A DNA stretch of 64,000 bases from JAGPCK01 sp964535575 (GTDB taxonomy: Bacteria; Bacteroidota; Bacteroidia; UKL13-3), in NCBI GenBank assembly GCA_964535575.1, contig CAZHTC010000005.1, positions 62,001 to 126,000 on the forward strand, read 5' to 3'. The notes under the pieces are model-generated. The model was given only the letters and a program-made list of their open reading frames with translations, searched no databases and was not told the DNA's origin. The translations under genes were made by a program, and so were the position numbers. This document shows positions 34,485-41,028 of the stretch, piece by piece; position 1 is the stretch's first letter, and each line of letters begins with the position of its first letter.

Positions 34485-35711
34485 ATGACCCAAAATAAAG
34501 TATTTGATTTAATAGCAGTAGGAGGTGGAGCAGCCGGTTTTTTTGGTGCGGTTAATTTTGCAGCACGCAAAAAAAATGCAAAGGTGCTCATTGCCGAGAA
34601 ATCGCAAAAGCTGCTGGCCAAAGTGGCCGTTTCAGGTGGCGGGCGTTGTAATGTTACCCACCATTGCTTTGATGAGGCTGAATTAGTGAAACACTATCCC
34701 AGAGGAGGGAAGGAATTGCTGCAGGCATTTCACCGTTTTCAGCCCCGCGATACGGTGAAGTGGTTTGAAAGCCGGGGACTGAAACTGAAAACCGAAGCAG
34801 ATGGACGTATGTTTCCTGTTACCGACTCTTCCCAATCGGTAATTGATGTATTGCTTCATGAAGCTGAAAAGTACGGGGTGGAAATTGCCACAGGGGTAAA
34901 CATTTCTACCATTGAAAAGGAAAACGGGTTGTTTGTGTTGAAGGCAGGCAACGACAAATTGTATTGCAAAAATCTGTTGATTGCCTGCGGAGGATTTCCT
35001 AAAAAAGCTGGATACGATTTTATAGAAGAGTCGGGAATTAAAATTATTGATCCGGTACCGTCTCTGTTCACTTTTATTACAGAAGATAAAGCACTCACTG
35101 CACTTCCTGGCATCTCGATAAGCGAAGCAGAGGTGGGTTGTTCTTTTCTAAAACAAAAATTCAAAGGTCCGGTGCTCATCACCCATCACGGATTAAGCGG
35201 GCCCGCCATTCTCAAACTTTCTGCTTTTGGGGCCCCCGAATTTTTTAAAGCGCAATACGTTTTTACCTTACTTATAAACTGGATGGGGGGAATGAATGAG
35301 GAAGAAATCAGAACAACTCTTCTTCATTTAAAAAGTACCAACGAGAAAAAGAATACAGCCAATGCCAAACCCGACCGTTTTTCGCAGCGCTTATGGAATT
35401 ATTTCCTAATGAAGGCAGGCATTGGAGAAGAAATGCGTTGGGCTGATACCGGGGCCAAGCAACTTAATAAACTTACTTCGCTGTTGTACCGGCACGAAAT
35501 AGCTGTAACCGGTAAAAATACATTTAAAGAAGAGTTTGTAACAGCCGGTGGGGTAGATTTAAAGGAAGTTGATTTTCGCAGCATGGAATCTAAAAAAATA
35601 CCGGGACTGTATTTTGCCGGAGAGATACTAAATATTGATGGCGTAACCGGTGGATTCAACTTTCAATCGGCATGGACCACCGCCTGGGTAGCCGCGCAGC
35701 ATATGGAATGA
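34485..35711 (+). CDS. BaiN/YhiN-type FAD-dependent oxidoreductase (HI0933 family)
   Basis: 408 aa. The Rossmann FAD-binding start is LIAVGGGAAGFFGAVNFA, with AEKSQKLLAKVAVSGGGRCNVTH typical of this flavoprotein family, LLIACGG in the middle and IPGLYFAGEILNIDGVTGGFNFQSAWTTA at the C-terminus. The in-frame ATG at 34458 would place translation initiation in the loop of the preceding terminator, so ATG at 34485 (MTQNKVFDL) is chosen. The substrate is unknown; BaiN acts on bile acid intermediates in gut Clostridia, which does not transfer here. Confidence 0.9.
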   Translation: MTQNKVFDLIAVGGGAAGFFGAVNFAARKKNAKVLIAEKSQKLLAKVAVSGGGRCNVTHHCFDEAELVKHYPRGGKELLQAFHRFQPRDTVKWFESRGLKLKTEADGRMFPVTDSSQSVIDVLLHEAEKYGVEIATGVNISTIEKENGLFVLKAGNDKLYCKNLLIACGGFPKKAGYDFIEESGIKIIDPVPSLFTFITEDKALTALPGISISEAEVGCSFLKQKFKGPVLITHHGLSGPAILKLSAFGAPEFFKAQYVFTLLINWMGGMNEEEIRTTLLHLKSTNEKKNTANAKPDRFSQRLWNYFLMKAGIGEEMRWADTGAKQLNKLTSLLYRHEIAVTGKNTFKEEFVTAGGVDLKEVDFRSMESKKIPGLYFAGEILNIDGVTGGFNFQSAWTTAWVAAQHME

Positions 35712-35775
35712 AGTGATTTTCCATTCGAAATTTGGTGTATAGTGTTCTGTATTCATCATTCAAAAATTAATAGAG

Positions 35776-35867
35776 GCATCACTGCGAGCCTGTACTTGGG
35801 TGATGCTACATTTATCTCAGCGAAGCTAATCTCCTTGTGATTAGAACCGTGCTTCAACAAGGAGATT
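35776..35867. repeat. Degenerate palindromic (REP/MITE-like) intergenic element
   Basis: This 332-bp gap (35712-36043) has no gene. It holds GCATCAC (35776-35782) paired with GTGATGC (35800-35806), and AATCTCCTTGT (35828-35838) paired with ACAAGGAGATT (35857-35867), an 11-bp perfect stem. The segments CACTGCGAGC and AGCGAAGC next to AATCTCC resemble a widespread interspersed repeat of the form TGCGAGC...GCGAAGCAATCTC, here decayed. A shorter palindrome GGTTGGCGCAACC follows at 35894-35906. No second copy was noticed in the window. Confidence 0.5.
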
Positions 35868-36043
35868 GTTCATATTGCTACAACAAATGAAAGGGTTGGC
35901 GCAACCTACGATTAGTTCTGGGGGCTTGTCAGCTAGCTTTACCTTGAAACTTGAAATATTAATTCTGTATTGTCTTCTGCTCCTGAAATGGTCAGACAGG
36001 TGTATTTTAGGCACTATACTGGTTTAACTATAGCGAGATTTCT

Positions 36044-36523
36044 TTACAAATTAACCTCTACCCCAAATTGCGCCAAGTGGTGTTTAACGTGTTTATAGTT
36101 CATCACCATCCATTCAGTATAGTTCAGTTCGCCCCATACATTGTTCAACGTAACGGCTGTGGGGTTCTCTGTAAAAAATACAAAAAAATGCTCTACGCTT
36201 TGCAGCAGTCCGGTTCTCGCCTCGTTGAGTCCGGCTGTAGTTACAGGTATGGGTGTTGCGGGTAATAGCGGGTTTTGAAAGTTTCGCGGAAAATCTTTGG
36301 GGGGATCCATGAGGTAGCGTTTAAAAACCGGAATTTTTTCGGCATCGGTGGTAAGCTTCACTTTAAATTGTCCGGTGGCCATTAAAAAAGTAAGGCTTAG
36401 ATGCTCGGTCATTTGCTGCACATTCATTTGTCCCCACAGGGGCGTTAATTGCGGATGCAACCTGTTGAGTTTTACAGGCAGGTGTTCTTTCAAAAACACT
36501 TCGAGGTTTTGTTGTGTAAACAT
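36044..36523 (-). CDS. DUF1569 / DinB-like protein
   Basis: 159 aa from ATG at 36523 (MFTQQNLEVFLKEH). Four-helix DinB-like features: LTPLWGQMNVQQMTEHLSLTF near the N-terminus and NYKHVKHHLAQFGV at the C-terminus, with His residues that could form the metal triad. The reading frame extends 15 codons upstream, but that part runs into the terminator of the next gene, so the shorter start is preferred. Function unknown; some DinB-like proteins are thiol-dependent transferases. Confidence 0.75.
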   Translation of the reverse strand: MFTQQNLEVFLKEHLPVKLNRLHPQLTPLWGQMNVQQMTEHLSLTFLMATGQFKVKLTTDAEKIPVFKRYLMDPPKDFPRNFQNPLLPATPIPVTTAGLNEARTGLLQSVEHFFVFFTENPTAVTLNNVWGELNYTEWMVMNYKHVKHHLAQFGVEVNL

Positions 36524-36561
36524 GAGGGCAAAAATAGGAAAAGAAGTAATGCATATTAACA

Positions 36562-36596
36562 AAAACACCGGAAAGCTGTTAGGCCTACCGGTGTTC
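36562..36596 (-). terminator. Rho-independent terminator of the alpha-oxoamine synthase gene
   Basis: On the minus strand AACACCGG (36596-36589) pairs with CCGGTGTT (36572-36565) around a 16-base loop and is followed by further T residues. It lies 20 bases after the stop at 36616. Confidence 0.75.
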
Positions 36597-36615
36597 CTAT
36601 ATACCTTTATTTGGA

Positions 36616-37863
36616 TTATTGGGTTACTTTCACAATTTGCTCCACATTGTATTTACCGGCAGTAAGTTTTTCTTTCACTTCTTTAAATGCCTGTATGGTG
36701 CGGTTTACATCTTCTAAGGTATGTACTGCAGTAGGTATAATACGCAGAATAATCATTCCTTTAGGAATAACCGGATATACTACAATAGAACAGAAGATAT
36801 TGTAATTCTCACGCAGGTCGTGTGTAAGGGCGGTTGCCTCAGGTATAGATCCCGAAAGAATTACTGGTGTTACCGGAGACGAAGTGATACCAATATTAAA
36901 TCCGGCTTCTTTTAAACCGTTTTGCAGAGCATGAACTATTTTCCACAGGTTATCCTTCAGTTCGGGGTGCGTTTTAATTAATTCCAACCGTTTAAGTGCC
37001 CCAATTACCATAGGCATTGGCAATGATTTGGCAAAAATCTGGGAGCGGGTGTTGTAACGTAAAAAATCGATAATGTTTTTAGAACTGCCAATAAATCCTC
37101 CGATACCGGCAAAAGATTTGGCAAAGGTTCCGAAGTAAATATCAATCTGGTCCATCACACCTTGTTCTTCACCGGTTCCGGCACCTGTTTTTCCCATGGT
37201 ACCAATGCCATGTGCATCGTCAACAAACAAACGGAAATTGAATTTCTTTTTCAGCTCTACAATTCCTTTAAGATTTCCTTGCACCCCCGACATACCGAAA
37301 ACCCCTTCGGTAATAACCAGTATGGCCCCACCTGTTTCTGCTACCATGCGTGTGGCGCGCTCCAGTTGTTTTTCAAGGCTCTCCATATTGTTGTGAGTGT
37401 ACACAAAGCGTTTTCCCTGATGCAGGCGCACTCCGTCAACAATGCATGCATGTGATTCGGCATCATATACAATCACATCGTGGCGGTCGACAAGGCAATC
37501 AATGGCACTCACCATTCCCTGATATCCGTAATTCATCAGAATTACATCTTCTTTACCAATAAACTTTGCCAGTCCTCTTTCTAATTCTTCGTGGTAATCG
37601 CTGTTACCGCTCATCATACGTGCACCCATCGGGTAAGCCATTCCAAATCGGGCGGCACCCTCAGCATCGGCTTTCAACACTTCCGGATGATTGGCTAATC
37701 CCAAATAGTTATTCAAACTCCAAACAAGTCGTTCTTTACCCATAAATTTCATATAAGGGCCAATTGGGCCTTCCAGTTTCGGAAACATATAATATCCGTG
37801 GCTGCGATCGGCATGCTGGCCTAACGGACCAGGGCGTTTAGCAATTTTTTCAAATAAATCCAT
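36616..37863 (-). CDS. Alpha-oxoamine synthase family PLP enzyme (glycine C-acetyltransferase or serine palmitoyltransferase-like)
   Basis: 415 aa. Fold-type I aminotransferase of the AOS group: SLNNYLGLANHPEV, PMGARMMSGNSDYHEELE, LFVDDAHGIGTMGKTGAG (Asp-His PLP contacts), and the Schiff-base Lys in FGTFAKSFAGIGGF. Group members condense an amino acid with an acyl-CoA: KBL (glycine/acetyl-CoA), BioF (alanine), SPT (serine/palmitoyl-CoA). The N-terminal KIAKRPGPLGQHADRSHGYYMFPKLEG block is Bacteroidota-specific in my memory and differs from the characterised Sphingobacterium SPT. Sphingolipid synthesis is possible but not shown. A TATTTTTG box is upstream and a terminator downstream, so it is a single-gene unit. 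Confidence 0.85.
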   Translation of the reverse strand: MDLFEKIAKRPGPLGQHADRSHGYYMFPKLEGPIGPYMKFMGKERLVWSLNNYLGLANHPEVLKADAEGAARFGMAYPMGARMMSGNSDYHEELERGLAKFIGKEDVILMNYGYQGMVSAIDCLVDRHDVIVYDAESHACIVDGVRLHQGKRFVYTHNNMESLEKQLERATRMVAETGGAILVITEGVFGMSGVQGNLKGIVELKKKFNFRLFVDDAHGIGTMGKTGAGTGEEQGVMDQIDIYFGTFAKSFAGIGGFIGSSKNIIDFLRYNTRSQIFAKSLPMPMVIGALKRLELIKTHPELKDNLWKIVHALQNGLKEAGFNIGITSSPVTPVILSGSIPEATALTHDLRENYNIFCSIVVYPVIPKGMIILRIIPTAVHTLEDVNRTIQAFKEVKEKLTAGKYNVEQIVKVTQ

Positions 37864-37889
37864 TAGAATACTTTTTTTAAAAACTGGCG

Positions 37890-37897
37890 CAAAAATA
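37890..37897 (-). promoter_or_regulatory. -7 promoter box for the alpha-oxoamine synthase gene
   Basis: Minus-strand TATTTTTG fits TAnnTTTG, with the ATG 26 bases downstream. No -33 TTG at 19 bases is seen. Confidence 0.35.
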
Positions 37898-37953
37898 CTG
37901 GTTTAGTAGAGAATGTTGGGTGCGTGTGAATAAAAACGGGACTTTATGCACAC

Positions 37954-40041
37954 TTAAAGTGTGATTCTCAGTTGTATCTTAAGATCACTTTTTTTGTTTC
38001 CCTGTATCTCGTCAAGGCCCGAACTTACTGTGGTTTGATTGGAGTAAACGGTATGGGCAAACTTAATCCAAAACTCGGCTTTACGGCTAAATTTATAGTT
38101 GAGCAACAGGAAGTAACGCGCGCCTTCATTTTGTAAAACCGGAACCGAAAATTGATATAACAAATCGTTTTCATACGTATAAATTCGGCTGTTGTAACCC
38201 TGCGTATTAAAAATGGCTAACCGGGCAATTATGTCCCATTTACCCTTCATTGGTTTGTACACCACATCCTGAAAAAACACGGTTCCATGCTCGGTTTTGG
38301 TATTTTCGGTTTGATATTCGGTGTACTCAATCCGGTTTTTTAATGTAAACGAAGAAGAAACTTTGTAGGCAATATGATAGCGAAAGGCGTACTTGCGGTG
38401 CCAGGTTAAATAGTCGCTCACGGTGCTGTTTGAGTAGGCGTTTTTTTCTTTATTGTCATTACGGTAGCGCCAGTACATTTGTACACTTTTAGACGGATTA
38501 TAGACTACCTCGGCCAGGTAATCGTACCCGTAGGATGGAGCATCTGTAAGGTATTTTATCCAATTCGATTTATACACATCAGCATAGGCATTAATAGTCC
38601 ATTTTGGAACCGGCCTTAAGGAGATACCCGTGTAAATTCCCCGTTCGTTTGTATTGGTTGAACTTTCTCCAAAACCATTGCTGTAAGTGGTATGGTAATT
38701 TTTGTCAAAATTACGATACAGCAGCGAAATGTCGGTAATGGCATTCAGAGAGGCAATCAATCCGTGTGTTTGCGCCATAGCGCCATTTCCGCTATTGGCA
38801 ATTTCTCCAAAAAAAGTAATGTTGCGATAATACCAGGTATAATCTATTCCGGTATTCAGTAATGTTTTCCCGCTAAACGCATAGAGGTTGTATAAACCAC
38901 CGCTTTTCTGAAAAGTTTTATCATACACCGTTTGAATTACGGTGGTGCCCAATTGTAGATTTTTGAACTGATAGCTCATATGACCACCATATATAATTTG
39001 CCTGATACTTCGTTTGTCTGCCAGTTCCCCGGTTGTGCGGTGATATCCTGACGAAATGATAGAAGTGAACGAACTTTCGTCAGAGGTTACCAGACTATCA
39101 CTATTGGCTGCAATATTGCCATCAATTTTTTTGTCGGAGTATAGGGTGGTAATTTCTATTTTGCCTAACCGATACGTAGCCGCAGCTCCCCGCAAAAATT
39201 CATTTTCGTTTACCGAGCGATAAGGTCTGAGTGTTTGAAAATTTCGTTTCACATTTAGCACAAACGGACTTTTGCCAAAAGCCAGACCCGATGCAAAAGT
39301 TAATCCCTGTCCGAAAGCAGCCTGATAATCGCCAATGGCAACTGTTCTCCAGTTACCTCTACCTTTCCAAAATAAATGCGCAGAATAAAAATCGAATCCG
39401 TTTTTGTTGGCACCCTTAAAAAATTGTTCACCTGCATCTTTTTCGGCCGTTAATCCTATGCTTAGCCGGGTGCCATACCGGTGCCCGTAACGAACCATAT
39501 AGCGATTGGGCGATCCGGTGTAGTAATTGGGGGTGGTGTTTCTAAGAGACGATTTGTACCCTTTTTGTTCCTGCAAAGTGCGCTGGCCGGTGAAGTACAC
39601 TTCGTCACGCGCTTTTAAAAACATATCCTTCAAAGGGGTTTGATCATCTTTCCAGTTGGCATTTACGGTTGCAAATAATAGAAGCGATTGCAGTTGCAGT
39701 GGTGTAAAACCATCAATTACCTGCAACTCGTAGGTAGAAATAAAATTCCCGAACTGCAAGCGGTGCGAGAGGATTCCGTTAATCTGCATTTCGGTTAGAA
39801 ATCCTAATTTTTCCAGATCTTCTTTGGTAGCGTGATTCAGGTCAATGGGATTTCGGTAAAAATATAAAAGCTGGTCCTGCAAATCCGTGTAATCAATGGT
39901 TGATTCTGAATTTTCAATTAGTTTTTCAAGGAAATCCTGTACTACTTTTACATCGTCAGTTTTATCAGATGGTTTTTGCGCTGACACGGAAATACTCAGT
40001 AAAACAACAAGCCCACATATCAGTACAAAACGAGTCATCAC
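37954..40041 (-). CDS. Helix-hairpin-helix protein with long outer-membrane barrel
   Basis: 695 aa. Signal peptide (FVLICGLVVLLSISVSAQ), then a helical region with ComEA-like helix-hairpin-helix units (PIDLNHATKEDLEKLGFLTEMQINGIL; ELQVIDGFTPLQLQSLLLF, about 65-125). From about residue 180 to the end strands alternate in barrel style (RYMVRYGHRYGTRLSIGLTAEKD, IDYTWYYRNITFFGEIANS, VQMYWRYRNDNKEKN, LLNYKFSRKAEFWIKFAHTVYS) ending in LKIQLRITL. Combining a DNA-binding-type HhH with a barrel is characteristic of a Bacteroidota family without known function. It overlaps the upstream barrel gene by 4 bases, so the two probably act together. Confidence 0.8.
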   Translation of the reverse strand: MMTRFVLICGLVVLLSISVSAQKPSDKTDDVKVVQDFLEKLIENSESTIDYTDLQDQLLYFYRNPIDLNHATKEDLEKLGFLTEMQINGILSHRLQFGNFISTYELQVIDGFTPLQLQSLLLFATVNANWKDDQTPLKDMFLKARDEVYFTGQRTLQEQKGYKSSLRNTTPNYYTGSPNRYMVRYGHRYGTRLSIGLTAEKDAGEQFFKGANKNGFDFYSAHLFWKGRGNWRTVAIGDYQAAFGQGLTFASGLAFGKSPFVLNVKRNFQTLRPYRSVNENEFLRGAAATYRLGKIEITTLYSDKKIDGNIAANSDSLVTSDESSFTSIISSGYHRTTGELADKRSIRQIIYGGHMSYQFKNLQLGTTVIQTVYDKTFQKSGGLYNLYAFSGKTLLNTGIDYTWYYRNITFFGEIANSGNGAMAQTHGLIASLNAITDISLLYRNFDKNYHTTYSNGFGESSTNTNERGIYTGISLRPVPKWTINAYADVYKSNWIKYLTDAPSYGYDYLAEVVYNPSKSVQMYWRYRNDNKEKNAYSNSTVSDYLTWHRKYAFRYHIAYKVSSSFTLKNRIEYTEYQTENTKTEHGTVFFQDVVYKPMKGKWDIIARLAIFNTQGYNSRIYTYENDLLYQFSVPVLQNEGARYFLLLNYKFSRKAEFWIKFAHTVYSNQTTVSSGLDEIQGNKKSDLKIQLRITL

Positions 40042-40874
40042 TTTTGCTTGTTAAACAAAAAAGTAAGTGAAGCATGAGGACTGATGCCCAGTTGCGGGTG
40101 CAGGCTGGCTGCTATATCCAATTGCATGTTTTTGTAATTGTACCCAATGCCAAAAGTATTCAGAAACGGATTGCTGGAAAGTCCGGCTCTCAATGCAAGT
40201 TTAGCCTGTATCCGGTATTCGATACCAATTTTAAGCAGAGCGTTCAGTTCATTTTGTTTTTGCACTTCGGCCAGTAGCGAAACTTTTTCAGAGGGCAGGT
40301 ATTGAAAACCTATTTTTGAAATAGTTGGTAAATGCTCGGTACTGTTTTTATCAAGTTTTTGCATGGTTGGATTGCAAATATGAAATCCGGTGATAAACTG
40401 TTTGCTCACTTTATAAATTACACCGCCATCAATACTTGGCGTTCCTGTACTTCCGTATGATTTAATAGAAAGAAACTGATAATTCATCCGGAAGCCTACC
40501 GAGAATTTATCGGTAAATGCCCTGCCGTAGCTAAATCCCATTTTTTGCTCACTGTATCCGCTGTACCCGAAATAATTGAGATTAAGGGCAAAATTTCCGT
40601 ATTTGGTTTTTATCACACCGGCCACCGCACCATAGTTCAGATTACTTAACCTGAAACGGTTTTCTCCGTAAGTGGCCAGTTGCGATCGCTTCAAAAAACC
40701 TAATCCCGCCTGATTGTTTTGAACGCTCCATATATCATCCAATGTTACCGATGCATTAGCCATTCCCCAGCTTCTGGCACCAAGCGGCCTGTCAAAATCG
40801 GTTGCTCCGGCATTTATTTTTAGGCAAAATGCCATTATCAACACCATGTATGTTTTCAAAGTCAGGTGCTTCAT
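40038..40874 (-). CDS. PorV/PorQ-like outer-membrane protein
   Basis: 278 aa. Signal peptide, then RPLGARSWGMANASVTLDDIWSVQNNQAGLGFLKRS, the hallmark start of FadL-fold PorV/PorQ-like barrels, followed by strands (NFALNLNYFGYSGYSEQKMGFSYGRAF) and a Phe-containing end (ASLTFLFNKQK). PorV and PorQ act in type IX secretion, but many paralogues have other roles, so no symbol is assigned. It is the first gene of a two-gene operon with the HhH-barrel protein; ATGA overlap. Confidence 0.8.
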   Translation of the reverse strand: MKHLTLKTYMVLIMAFCLKINAGATDFDRPLGARSWGMANASVTLDDIWSVQNNQAGLGFLKRSQLATYGENRFRLSNLNYGAVAGVIKTKYGNFALNLNYFGYSGYSEQKMGFSYGRAFTDKFSVGFRMNYQFLSIKSYGSTGTPSIDGGVIYKVSKQFITGFHICNPTMQKLDKNSTEHLPTISKIGFQYLPSEKVSLLAEVQKQNELNALLKIGIEYRIQAKLALRAGLSSNPFLNTFGIGYNYKNMQLDIAASLHPQLGISPHASLTFLFNKQK

Positions 40875-40983
40875 GGCTGTAAATTAAAGGAATAGCTTTT
40901 TAATTTCAAACAATTCTTCGTTTCTCAATTATCCGTCAAGCAACTCAAAAATCAAAGTCCTTTTAAAATAAAAGGTATGTTGT

Positions 40984-40991
40984 ATTTTTGC
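40984..40991 (+). promoter_or_regulatory. -7 promoter box upstream of hppA
   Basis: TATTTTTG fits TAnnTTTG and ends 37 bases before the hppA ATG. No clear -33 element. Confidence 0.35.
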
Positions 40992-41028
40992 CGTCCTTTA
41001 AACAGAACCTAAAATTAAAAAATAGAGT

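Noticed and set aside
36524..36568. Longer N-terminus for the DUF1569/DinB-like protein
   Set aside because: The extension is a hydrophobic stretch encoded over the neighbouring gene's terminator; MFTQQNLEVF is the usual kind of start.
36616..37863. Firm naming as serine palmitoyltransferase or kbl
   Set aside because: Alpha-oxoamine synthase motifs are clear, but substrate-deciding residues cannot be judged by eye, and there is no pathway neighbour (for example threonine dehydrogenase or a ceramide gene) to decide.
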